Shown here in pieces: positions 1 through 11,200 of a DNA stretch of 64,000 nt. The stretch spans positions 6,896,001 to 6,960,000 of the forward strand of contig CATNEN010000024.1 in the NCBI GenBank assembly GCA_950097015.1, in the 5' to 3' direction. The notes below the pieces were generated by a model. That model saw only the letters and a list, made by a program, of their open reading frames with translations, had not been told where the DNA came from and did no database searches. The position numbers and the translations under genes are program-made. The stretch's first letter is position 1. Each line of letters starts with the position of its first letter. Origin of the DNA: Macrostomum hystrix (lineage: Eukaryota; Platyhelminthes; Macrostomidae).

Positions 1-188
1 GGCACAGTTGAAATAATCCCACGTGGTTTTAATCCCGTATAAGCTAGATTATCATTTGGGCATGTGAGTTGGGATTTTCTACGCGATATGGGACTACCTT
101 TAGTTGTAATTTTTCATAGAGCTGTGTTTTTATGGAACTTAAGGGACTTTATTTGAGTTCAGATTTCTGTTATTTAGGATTTTCGTTG
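1..188. other. Non-coding stretch at window start
   Basis: No coding frame or recognisable element is visible here. It ends at a short A-run that belongs to the tail of the neighbouring SINE fragment. Confidence 0.4.
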
Positions 189-446
189 AAAAAAATGCAG
201 GAGGGCTGCAGGCAATGGCACATCATTTGGTGACACTAGACCCGCAGCCAGCGAGGAGGCAATTCTGCCCATGTCGCTGACTCCTGTGCACACACGCACA
301 CACTATACAGTACACAGGCACACAGGTGTGTACATCTGCCATGACTTTCTCATCGTCAGGCAGCGTGCACTCTCTGACGGAGTGACAGCCTTGGAGGTTG
401 GCCCTCAAGGCCGTAAATTGCATGAGTAGTCCCCAAGCCTTCTCTC
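189..446 (-). mobile_element. 5'-truncated tRNA-derived SINE fragment
   Basis: Read on the minus strand, this matches the body of the full-length SINEs at 10819-11174 and 52040-52382. Shared segments include CTGCCTGACGATGAGAAAGT, a GT-rich stretch, GGGCAGAATTGCCTCCTCGC and GCAGCCCTCCTGC, ending in an A/T-rich tail. The tRNA-like head is missing: homology stops at GAGAGAAGGCTTGGGG, exactly where the 17-bp satellite begins. Either the copy was truncated on insertion or the satellite replaced its 5' end. A 66-residue open frame inside it is a by-product and is not a gene. Confidence 0.8.
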
Positions 447-2633
447 AATTGAGATTTCAATTGAGTAGGGATTTCAATTGAGTAGGGATTTCAATTGAGT
501 AGGGATTTCAATTGAGTAGGGATTTCAATTGAGTATGGATTTCAATTGAGTAGGGATTTCAATTGAGTAGGGATTTCAATTGAGTAGGGATTTCAATTGA
601 GTAGGGATTTCAATTGAGTAGGGATTTCAATTGAGTAGGGATTTCAATTGAGTAGGGATTTCAATTGAGTAGGGATTTCAATTGAGTAGGGATTTCAATT
701 GAGTAGGGATTTCAATTGAGTATGGATTTCAATTGAGTAGGGATTTCAATTGAGTAGGGATTTCAATTGAGTAGGTATTTCAATTGAGTAGGGATTTCAA
801 TTGAGTAGGGATTTCAATTGAGTAGGGATTTCAATTGAGTAGGGATTTCAATTGAGTATGGATTTCAATTGAGTAGGGATTTCAATTGAGTAGGGATTTC
901 AATTGAGTAGGTATTTCAATTGAGTAGGGATTTCAATTGAGTAGGGATTTCAATTGAGTAGGGATTTCAATTGAGTAGGGATTTCAATTGAGTATGGATT
1001 TCAATTGAGTAGGGATTTCAATTGAGTAGGGATTTCAATTGAGTAGGGATTTCAATTGAGTAGGGATTTCAATTGAGTAGGGATTTCAATTGAGTAGGGA
1101 TTTCAATTGAGTAGGGATTTCAATTGAGTAGGGATTTCAATTGAGTAGGGATTTCAATTGAGTAGGGATTTCAATTGAGTAGGGATTTCAATTGAGTAGG
1201 GATTTCAATTGAGTAGGGATTTCAATTGAGTAGGGATTTCAATTGAGTATGGATTTCAATTGAGTAGGGATTTCAATTGAGTATGGATTTCAATTGAGTA
1301 GGGATTTCAATTGAGTAGGGATTTCAATTGAGTAAGGATTTCAATTGAGTAGGGATTTCAATTGAGTAGGGATTTCAATTGAGTAGGGATTTCAATTGAG
1401 TATGGATTTCAATAGAGTAGGGATTTCAATTGAGTAGGGATTTCAATTGAGTAGGTATTTCAATTGAGTAGGGATTTCAATTGAGTAGGGATTTCAATTG
1501 AGTAGGGATTTCAATTGAGTAGGGATTTCAATTGAGTAGGGATTTCAATTGAGTAGGGATTTCAATTGAGTAGGGATTTCAATTGAGTAGGGATTTCAAT
1601 TGAGTAGGGATTTCAATTGAGTAGGGATTTCAATTGAGTAGGGATTTCAATTGAGTAGGGATTTCAATTGAGTAGGGATTTCAATTGAGTAGGGATTTCA
1701 ATTGAGTAGGGATTTCAATTGAGTAGGGATTTCAATTGAGTAGGGATTTCAATTGAGTAGGGATTTCAATTGAGTAGGGATTTCAATTGAGTAGGGATTT
1801 CAATTGAGTAGGGATTTCAATTGAGTAGGGATTTCAATTGAGTAGGGATTTCAATTGAGTAGGGATTTCAATTGAGTAGGGATTTCAATTGAGTAGGGAT
1901 TTCAATTGAGTAGGGATTTCAATTGAGTAGGGATTTCAATTGAGTATGGATTTCAATTGAGTAGGGATTTCAATTGAGTAGGGATTTCAATTGAGTAGGG
2001 ATTTCAATTGAGTAGGGATTTCAATTGAGTAGGGATTTCAATTGAGTAGGGATTTCAATTGAGTAGGGATTTCAATTGAGTAGGGATTTCAATTGAGTAT
2101 GGATTTCAATTGAGTAGGGATTTCAATTGAGTATGGATTTCAATTGAGTAGGGATTTCAATTGAGTAGGGATTTCAATTGAGTAGGGATTTCAATTGAGT
2201 AGGGATTTCAATTGAGTAGGGATTTCAATTGAGTAGGGATTTCAATTGAGTAGGGATTTCAATTGAGTAGGGATTTCAATTGAGTAGGGATTTCAATTGA
2301 GTAGGGATTTCAATTGAGTAGGGATTTCAATTGAGTAGGGATTTCAATTAAGTAGGGATTTCAATTGAGTAGGGATTTCAATTGAGTAGGGATTTCAATT
2401 GAGTATGGATTTCAATTGAGTAGGGATTTCAATTGAGTAGGGATTTCAATTGAGTAGGGATTTCAATTGAGTAGGGATTTCAATTGAGTAGGGATTTCAA
2501 TTGAGTAGGGATTTCAATTGAGTAGGGATTTCAATTGAGTAGGGATTTCAATTGAGTAGGGATTTCAATTGAGTAGGGATTTCAATTGAGTAGGGATTTC
2601 AATTGAGTAGGGATTTCAATTGAGTAGGGATTT
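447..2633. repeat. 17-bp tandem satellite, about 128 copies
   Basis: The monomer is GGGATTTCAATTGAGTA, repeated almost without a break and nearly identical throughout. Each unit carries the 8-bp palindrome TCAATTGA. Rare variants (TATGG, TAGGTA, TAAGG) recur at fixed distances: TATGG at 721, 857 and 993 and TAGGTA at 772 and 908. This shows a higher-order unit of 8 monomers (136 bp), and the same TATGG/TAGGTA pair 51 bp apart recurs at 1401/1452. The array starts at the broken end of a SINE and ends abruptly in unique DNA. Confidence 0.97.
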
Positions 2634-3096
2634 TTGTCTAGTCGTCAATTTCGTGATATTTACTAATTTTGAGTAAATCAATATTATCGGGCTGCTTAAT
2701 AATAATAATAATAATCGGGCTGCTTTTGCAGTGTTGCTTAAAATTTTCTCCTTTGCCTGATAAAAGCTGTCAAATAAATCGTCAGTTTTATAGACGAATT
2801 AGTAAGCAAAATAAAATGTTTACACATTTATTGAAGTACTAGCGTATCTAGCTAGCTGGCTGATTAATCTAAGCGTCACCCTAGCTGTCTTGGCTCGAAT
2901 ACATAAACAAAGTACTTGCAGTTTTGCCAGCCAGCTAAGAGCTAGGTGTTTCAAGCCGAAATCTTAGCTACTTTTATCGGAATATCGCGCATTGGGCCCC
3001 AGAAATATGTATATAAACTGTTCACAAGTCCCTTCAAGTGTCTAGCTGAGGTATATAAGGCCGCTGCGATAACAGCGCAATCACGCTGCAGAAACT
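2634..3096. other. Intergenic upstream region of the GDPD gene
   Basis: AT-rich unique sequence with a short (AAT)n run near 2698-2715. It leads into the start of the phosphodiesterase gene, and its last 100 bases contain two TATA-box-like motifs, listed separately. No other gene is seen. Confidence 0.5.
3010..3059 (+). promoter_or_regulatory. Candidate core promoter: two TATA-like boxes
   Basis: TATATAAA lies at 3010-3017 and TATATAAG at 3052-3059, upstream of the ATG at 3097. A start site about 30 bp downstream of either box would give a 5' leader of roughly 15 or 57 nt. The position fits the downstream gene, but TATA matches are common in AT-rich DNA and no transcript evidence is available. 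Confidence 0.45.
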
Positions 3097-6000
3097 ATGG
3101 CACTAGCAACTGTGCTGACAATTGCTTTGATTTCCTCTGGCCTGCACCTTGTTGCCACCCAGGCTAATCTGAGACAGACGCCATGGGTGATCGCTCACCG
3201 TGGTTCAAGCGGCGACAATCCCGAACTGACGATGCTGGCATTCTCCAAGGCTGCCGAACAGGGCGCCGACATGCTGGAGCTCGACACGGCGGTGACGAAA
3301 GATCACCAGGTCATTGTGCTGCACGAGCCGGACTTGTCTCCCACTACGGATGTGAAGTCTAAACCTGAATTTGCCAGCAGGCTGAGAACTGATACCATCT
3401 TCTCTGACGATGGTTACCAAGTGAATGTGACCGACTATTTTACCTGGGAATTTAACCTAACTGAGGTAAGCGAATCTTCATATTGCTAGGACCCACGTGG
3501 AGACCCACGTGGATAGAGTGACAGATGATCTGTTAAGCCAGGTGAATAGAGTGACAGATGCTCTGATAAGCCAGGTAGATAGAGTGACAGATGATCTGTT
3601 AAACCAGGTGATTAGAGTGACAGATGATCTGTTAAGCCAGGTGAATAGAGTGACATATGATCTGTTAAGCCAGGTGAATAGAGTGACAGATGATCCTGTT
3701 AAGCCAGGTGAATAGAGTGACAGATGATCTGTTAAGCCAGGTGAATAGAGTGACAGATGCTCTGATAAGCCAGGTAGATAGAGTGACAGATGATCTGTTA
3801 AGCCAGGTGAATAGAGTGACAGATGATCTGTTAAGCCAGGTGAATAGAGTGACAGATGATCTGTTAAGCCAGGTGAATAGAGTGACAGATGATCTGTTAA
3901 GCCAGGTGGATAGAGTGACAGATGATCTGTTAAGCCAGATGAATAGAGTGACAGATGATCTGTTAAGCCAGGTGAATAGAGTGACAGATGATCTGTTAAG
4001 CCAGGTGAATAGAGTGACAGATGATCTGTTAAGCCAGGTGGATAGAGTGACAGATGATCTATTAAGCCAGGTGGATAGAGTGACAGATGATCTGTTAAGC
4101 CAGATGAATAGAGTGACAGATGATCTGTTAAGCCAGGTGGATAGAGTGACAGATGATCTATTAAGCCAGGTGGATAGAGTGACAGATGATCTGTTAAGCC
4201 TGGTGAATGGAGTGACAGATGATCTGTTAAGCCAGGTGGATAGAGTGACAGATGATCTGTTAAGCCTGGTGAATGGAGTGACAGATGATCTGTTAAGCCA
4301 GGTGGATAGAGTGACAGATGATCTGTTAAGCCTGGTGAATGGAGTGACAGATGATCTGTTAAGCCAGGTGGATAGAGTGACGGATCACCGGCACAAAACC
4401 ACCCACAGGTGAAGCAACTGCGCAAGCATCAGCGGTTCAGTTTCCGGGACTCCAGCCTAAACGGTCAGGAGTCGGTGCCCACGCTGCGCGAGGTGCTGCA
4501 GCTGGTGAAGGGCCTGGACGCCAAGCGCCAACCGGGACAGAGGCAAGTTGCGCTGCTCATAGAGGTGAAGCTGTGTCGCTACTACACTGCCAGGACCAAC
4601 CAGACCAAGGAGGAGCTAATTGCAAACGACTTGATCGCCGAACAAGTCGAGAACCGGGCCGACCTGGTCCATCTGCAGACATTCGAGCTGGACTGTGCAG
4701 CTGAATTGAAACGCAGGCTGCCGAATCTGCCGGTGTACAAGCTGGAACAGTCGAATGGTATCAGCAGCGACAAACTGGCGGACTGGCGAAATCGACTGCG
4801 ACTGGACGGCATCGGGGTGCACAAGGCGATGGTTGCCGGCGGATCAACCGGTGCAGCCAGCCCGGACTTCAGCTACAAGTACCGGGTCAGCGGAACGACG
4901 GACCTGCTGCATCGGGCCAAACAGGCTGGCGGTCCGAATTTCAAGGTTCGATTTTCAAGTGATTGTGATTCGAAATTCCCATGAAAATCGTTTCTTGAAG
5001 AAGTGACTTCTGCTCTTAGGGAATCCGCCCCTTTAAAGATTCCGATTTTTGAGAATCCACACTTTATGATTTCCGCTCTTTGGGAATCCTCTCTTTCAGA
5101 ATCCGCCCTTAGGGAATCCGCTCTTTCAGAATCCACCCTTAGGGAATCCGCTCTTTGGGAATCCGCTCTTTGAGAATCCGCTCTTTGGGAATCCGCTCTT
5201 TGGGAATCCTCTCTTTCAGAATCCGCCCTTAGGGAATCCGCTCTTTGGGGATCCGCTCTTTATGATTTCTGCTCTTTGGGAATCCGCTCTTTGGGAATCC
5301 GTTCTTTGTGAATCCGCTCTTTGGGAATCCGCTCTTTGGGAATCCGCTCTTTGAGAATCCGCTCTTTGAGAATCCGCTCTTTGGGAATCCGCTCTTTGGG
5401 AATCCTCTCTTTCAGAATCCGCCCTTAGGGAATTCGCTCTTTCAGAATCCGCCCTTAGGGAATCCGCTCTTTCAGAATCCGCCCTTAGGGAATCCGCTCT
5501 TTGGGGATCCGCTCTTTGAGAATCCGCTCTTTATGATTTCCGCTCTTTGGGAATCCGCTCTTTCGGAATCCGCTCTTTGGGAATCCGCTCTTTGGGAATC
5601 CGCTCTTTGGGAATCCGCTCTTTGGGAATCCGCTCTTTGGTAATCCTCTCTTTTGAGGATCCGCAACATTTTCCATCAATCCATCCATATCAATCCATCA
5701 ATATCAATCCATCCATATCAATCCATCCATATCAATCCATCCATATCAATCCATCCATATCAATCCATCCATATCAATCCATCCATATCAATCCATCCAT
5801 ATCAATCCATCCATATCAATCCATCCATATCAATCCATCCATATCAATCCATCCATATCAATCCATCCATATCAATCCATCCATATCAATCCATCCATAT
5901 CAATCCATCCATATCAATCCATCCATATCAATCCATCCATATCAATCCATCCATATCAATCCATCCATATCAATCCATCCATATCAATCCATCCATATCA

Positions 6001-6418
6001 ATCCATCCATATCAATCCATCCATATCAATCCATCCATATCAATCCATCCATATCAATCCATCCATATCAATCCATCCATATCAATCCATCCATATCAAT
6101 CCATCCATATCAATCCATCCATATCAATCCATCCATATCAATCCATCCATATCAATCCAGGTGTTGGTGTGGACTCTGCGCAACGAGGACCGCTACATCG
6201 CCTGGAACTTCAGCCAGGATGGCTCAATCGAGGCGAAATTTTTCGCCGCCGAGGCCCATGTCGACGGCCTTATCACCGACTTCCCGATGACGGTGCGTCA
6301 AGTTGTCGACGCCTGCTGCAGATTCATCGGCGGCTCCCCTGTCGGTGCCTCCCCCACCGCCTGGCTGTCTCTGCTGGCCTCTGTGGCTGCGCTTCTTGCG
6401 GTTAGATTTGTCCACTAG
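3097..6418 (+). CDS. Secreted GlpQ-like glycerophosphodiester phosphodiesterase
   Basis: Three exons, 3097-3465, 4409-4945 and 6161-6418, join in phase 0 (GAG|GTAAG, AAG|GTTCG; acceptors CCCACAG and AATCCAG) to encode 387 aa. The family hydrolyses glycerophosphodiesters to glycerol-3-phosphate and an alcohol in a metal-dependent TIM barrel. Visible family signatures: AHRG at 33-36, E43, ELD at 61-63 and LHEPDL at 75-80 (putative catalytic His34 and His76; metal ligands E61, D63), TLREVLQLVKG, LLIEVK with E175, and VWTLRNED near 305. Residues 1-22 look like a signal peptide. Two N-glycosylation sequons (NVT, NLT) fit secretion. The end is a short hydrophobic segment after a small-residue stretch (SPTAWLSLLASVAALLAV), which suggests a GPI-anchor signal or terminal membrane anchor. 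The start has a good context (AACTATGG). Donor 2 is weak, but its phase and the resumed homology support it. Confidence 0.88.
3510..4383. repeat. 33-bp minisatellite in GDPD intron 1, about 26 copies
   Basis: The 33-bp unit, with core GAGTGACAGATGATCTGTTA followed by AGCCAGGTGAATA, fills nearly all of intron 1 (3466-4408). Because 33 is a multiple of 3 the array is open in several frames on both strands, but it lies between two exons and is not in frame with exon 1, which reaches a stop at 3487. Each unit contains CAG|GTGAAT or CAG|GTGGAT, a 5'-splice-site-like hexamer. Confidence 0.95.
5005..5655. repeat. 15-bp minisatellite in GDPD intron 2, about 42 copies
   Basis: The monomer is GGGAATCCGCTCTTT, with variants TCAGAATCCGCCCTTA and TTATGATTTCCGCTC that recur in order. 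This points to past block duplications. It is more diverged than the 14-bp array just downstream in the same intron. Confidence 0.93.
5672..6159. repeat. 14-bp minisatellite ending at the GDPD exon 3 acceptor, about 35 copies
   Basis: The monomer is ATCAATCCATCCAT, almost perfectly homogeneous. The last unit is cut at ATCAATCCAG, and that AG (6159-6160) is the 3' splice site of exon 3. The acceptor therefore has no conventional polypyrimidine tract beyond what the repeat provides. Confidence 0.95.
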
Positions 6419-8090
6419 AAGCAGATTTCTAGGAATCTGAGTGTTTCTCAGAAATAACAGTGAATTAATTACAAGCGGGAATTCCAGGTATATTTAGGCC
6501 ATTGAAAATATATAAATTTATTAGTTCTTTCGAAGGCTTACATATTTACGCTTGTAAGTTCAAACTAATTAACTTAAAATAAACTATCTAAAATTGTTCG
6601 CGATATAAATAAATTAATGCATTATCCTAGATATCCTACTATTGGCGTCTGAAATGCACATGGATTTATAAAATTTGCGATCCTTTTGCGTTTAGTCATT
6701 TTAGTCATTTCTCGGGAATTTATTTCTTAACTATTGGTTATTGACCTCAGATTTACTCAATGGTTTGTCGCTATAATTATCTTTTCTTCAGGCAGAATAT
6801 AATAAAAAGTAACCGCTCCATTTTTTGGCTTGAGTCCAACGCGCATGTCTCGCACCAAGGTCCCTGAACTTAAATCTACGGCGACCGCGAGGATATAGAC
6901 AATTAGGAGAGTTGTCACAGACGGGAGAAAATGGCAATTGATGTGTAATTTAACGTTTTTACTTTATAAATTATTCAATGTAAATTATGTAACAATTATT
7001 TTAATTACAATAATAATAAATTATGACAACTGATTTGTTCTATTTAGTTTAAGTTTGATCCGAAATAAATAAATTACAGAAACAAAAGTCTCGTGTTTAT
7101 ATGTAGTGACATCTGCTACGCATATCTGTGTAATTTAATTACAAATAATTTTATGTAAGCCATAAAAAAATTTTGTAGTGTCTAAAAATTATAAACACTT
7201 AAATATATCTTTACATTGCCGATATTTATAGATATGCTTATTCACAAATTTATATACTAATATAACTTTTTCATAAAATATACAAGTTGTCTATTTTAAT
7301 ATTTAAATTTCGTGACACTAAAAAACTTAAACAGAAATCAAACAAATTAATCACAAAAATTTACACACCTTACTTTGTGTTAATAAAAAAGACCCAGACA
7401 GAAAAAGATATGCGACAGAGCATTTTAAAGAACATAAACGCAATTTTGTCGTTGACTGGACTGCTACTACGCTCGCTTAAGTCGAAATTTAGCGGTTAGA
7501 AAAGAAAAGTTATTAAATCCAACGCAAACTTTTTGGTGATGGCCTGATTGTGCGCGATGTTTTGTAAAAAAAAAGCTTTAGATCAAATGACATCAAAATG
7601 ATCAAACCCGGGCACACACAAAAAGTTTCAGTACAGTGAGTCTACTGTAAAATTACAATGTATAACATTTAAACGGTTTCTTTGCATATTTGTTTGAAAA
7701 ACTGAGTATTCTATATATAGTTCTGGTCCCTTAAACCATACTGGAAATTTGCTGTTTAGTACTAAAAGCTGCATATTATCTGATTTACTAATAGCTATAT
7801 TTTTAGGATCACAAATCTGAACAAATTTTTACAATTTTACAATCCAAGACTATTTTTAATTCTATAAGCGTTAAAAGCAAATAACACAGCAAACTGCAAA
7901 GAACAGCTGGATTTCAAAGAACAATGAGTCTTTTGAGTACACAGAAAAGCTGCTGTCAAAGTCAAATAAGTAAACCCTTCGTCAGTTTTACATCAGTCTA
8001 CGAGTACAAACTATAATTTTATCAAAGGACATTTTTTGTATAAAAAATATTTCCTGCTAGCAATACTTTCTAACAAACAGACAGATTGCG
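6419..8090. other. AT-rich intergenic region between convergent genes
   Basis: This holds the 3' flanks of the phosphodiesterase (+) and the protocadherin (-). It is AT-rich with no tandem array. A minus-strand ATTAAA at 7855-7860 could serve the protocadherin. The short frame at 7287-7499 is AT-driven and resembles no known protein. Confidence 0.45.
6578..6583 (+). promoter_or_regulatory. Candidate polyadenylation signal for the GDPD gene
   Basis: AATAAA lies 160 bp after the stop codon, and a second copy lies about 25 bp further on. Position is plausible; AT-rich context lowers confidence. Confidence 0.4.
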
Positions 8091-8211
8091 TCAGCAGATC
8101 GGGCGCGCATTGCGGTCATCTTCATCGTCGCTCTGCCGACGTCGCGGAGATCCCACTGGAGGTGGCAATGGCGACGACTGTCTAACAGGCAGGGTTGCGA
8201 AGGTGTGCTGC

Positions 8212-8243
<32 letters not shown>

Positions 8244-11200
8244 GCCGAAAACGGGAGCGGGGGAATGCAGCCGACCGATGCCACCTCCGCCGCGAAGTTC
8301 AACCCCGTGAGGCGGTAACGGCGGCGGCAGGAAGCCGACGGTGGTAGCCGATGAGGCGTGCTGCTCAACGACGCTGCCAGAGGACGATGGCGCGACGAAG
8401 TCCTCTTCGGGAATGCCCAGGTACTGCTGATGCTGGAGCTGCCTTGGAGTGGATTTCAGCGACATCTGCGGCAGCAGCAGCAGGTGCTGAGGCTGCTGCA
8501 GCTGTTGGTACTGAAGGTTTGACGACCCATGGCCAAATTGCTGCTGTTGCTGTTGCTGCTGGTGCTGCTGAAGCTGCGGTGTCAGGACCCGCCGAGGCAA
8601 GGTACCGCCGCTAACTGCTGGCGAAGAGTTCAACGACATCGCCATGGCCATTGGTCCCGGCTGGGGCAGGCCGCCCATGTGGAAGCCGTGATGATGAAGC
8701 CCGGCTTGCCGGCCGGCAGCTCCGAACAGGTGACCTGCGGAAATTCGATCAGAATTACCAGATGCTGTAATTAGATGGAACTATTTATTTTAAATATGAT
8801 ATTTGTGCTTAGCAAATGCATCGATCATTTAAAAAAGTATTTATTCGAGCTACTCAGTTACGATGAATGAACTTTGCTAACGTTATTGCTGCTTCAGGCC
8901 GCCACTGGAAAGTTTTTAAGGAGGTTGCTAAGGCCGTTGCTAGGACCCGAGCCAAGACTCTTTCCAAGGACGTTACCAAAACGTTTTCCAAAGTCATTGT
9001 CGAGACTTTTGCTGAGACCGTCGCTAAGGTCATTTCCAAGACCGTTGTGTAGACCGTTTCTAAGACTGTCTTACTAGGACCGTAGTTTAAGTTCGGCTTA
9101 CCAGCGTGGTCGTCCTCGCTGCCACCACGGCCTGAGTCGGCACTGTCACCATCCAGATCCTGTTGGTTGATGACGACCTGTGATTGGAGACACATTTAAA
9201 TATAGATATTTATGTTCTTCTAAACATTACACATCAAACATTTTAAATAGCAAAATAACCAAAGCTTTCATGCAAATATGCAAAATTTTCCAGATGGAAT
9301 TATAACAAAACAATATTGCAGAATAGTTCCGTGTAATTTCTTGATGCCCTTTACCGGCGCACACTTTGGTAGGAAAATACAACGAATTCCCAGCAACAGG
9401 TTCTGCCCCCCCCCTAGTGGGACGGGATTCTCTCACACTCTCCCGCCGCTCCACGACGCCACAATAATCCCTAAATCCCTAATCTTGGCATTTCCCACCT
9501 TAAAAAAATAGCCCCCAAGCTACTACAGGTGCGGCCATAGTCCCAGCAGCACTGGAAGCAGCAGACTTCATCTCTGCTTGGGTCAGTAAAGGCATTTCCG
9601 AACCCTCTGGAACCGGCGATAGCCATCAACCTTGGCGCACTCATCATTCCCAACTTCTTCTTTCGCGAGGCTCCGAATCCGAATCCTCGGGGTTCGACGA
9701 AGGGAAAGAAGCGAAGCATTCATGCGCAAAGTGCCGCTCGCTGTACCTCCTGTAGGGCCCGGCCTACACTCCACCTGTTGCGCCACCCACTGAGAGGCTC
9801 CAGGAAGTCACGGCATCCTTATTACTTCTCTTTTTTCGCTTAGCGGTGTAGATGAAAAAATGATGAGAAAAATGAACAAAAATCACGCACTATTTCTAAG
9901 TACTAGCATTTCTAAGTACTAAGGCCTTATTAAGACCTCACTCGCAGGCCATCTTTGATTTCGCCCCGACAGAAATCCTAATACTAATTTCGATCCCATA
10001 TCTCCCCCTGTTTAATAGTACAGGCCGGAGGGTATTTAAGCTTGTATCTCACCGGGATAATCTGGTTGTGGCAGACGAATTTGTGGTGGTGGGGGAATTT
10101 TCAAACGCGGCTCCGGTTATGGGAAATGTGGAAGTAGATGCGTCAAATAAGGCGCTATCTCCATCTGAGAGTCTAAATTTGGTGGCTAAAGTGCAAAAGG
10201 AGGATTACAAGCGCCCAATGAAGGCAATCAAATGTCAGCTGTCAGTGGGTGGGGGGTAAGGCGGCTTAATCTGAAGTGGCAGAAACTGAGAGTGAAAGGC
10301 TGCGGGAGAATAACACGGGCACTGATGGGGAATTCATTTCGCAGTTTCCTAGAAATGCTCGCTTGTTTGTGTGTTTTTTTTCTCGCGCAATGATTTATCC
10401 CCAGGATTACACTTTCCAGGCCCAGATCCCGCTGTAATTGATTGCTTCCCACTGGTTGCAGAGTCGCAATTATTCGGTCAGCTGACCCAATCACGGGAGA
10501 AAGCGATGCTTTACGCACACGTAAAATTTAATGCCAAGTTTCTTAGAATGTTTTGTTACCTCTGCTTTATTCCGAGATTTGCGACTGCCGGTGCTGTGAA
10601 ATTAAACTCTAACAATACCTGTGTTTAGAGGTGCAACGCGGGGACTGTCTCGTTCATGAGGGCACAGTAGTTAAACGGTAGCATTATCTCGTTGAAAGTA
10701 GATCACAAGTTCGGCTTGCAGTGCCTTTAAGGGCCTTGACGAACAACGTCTAGCATAGCTTTTGTTATCGATGTCTACGCCATTAGGTGACAAAACTGTA
10801 CGGTTCTTATTGACTGCCACAGGGGGTCGGTGGCAGAGCGGTTAACGCGTTTGCCTCTCATACTAATGTCCCTAAGCTCGATTCCGCGGCGAGGCCACAT
10901 TCATTTGGGGCGCAGCCGCAGAGAGAAGGCTTGGGGGGCTTGTCGTACAATTTTTGCCCACTGGATAAGAGAGGGCACACTGCCTGACGATGAGAAAGTC
11001 AGGGCAGATGTACACACCTGTGTGAGTGTGTGCCTGCGTACAGTATCTGTGTGCGTGTGTGCTCAGGAGTCAGCGAAATGGGCAGAATTGCCTCCTCGCC
11101 GGTTGCGGGTCTAGTGTCTCCAAATGATGCGCCACTGCCCGCAGCCCTCCTGCGATTATTATTATTATTACACAATTGACTGCCCCATGTGTTAGACTCC

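Noticed and set aside
447-2633. Possible CRISPR array
   Set aside because: The repeats are head-to-tail with no unique spacers, and the surrounding genome is eukaryotic.
10819-10895. Functional tRNA gene
   Set aside because: The A and B boxes are present, but the sequence is part of a 350-bp element with target-site duplications that recurs twice in the window, so it is a SINE head.
10830-11114. Small protein of 94 codons with VHTCVSVCLRTVSVCV
   Set aside because: It lies wholly inside the SINE, and similar frames in the other two copies are frame-shifted relative to it.
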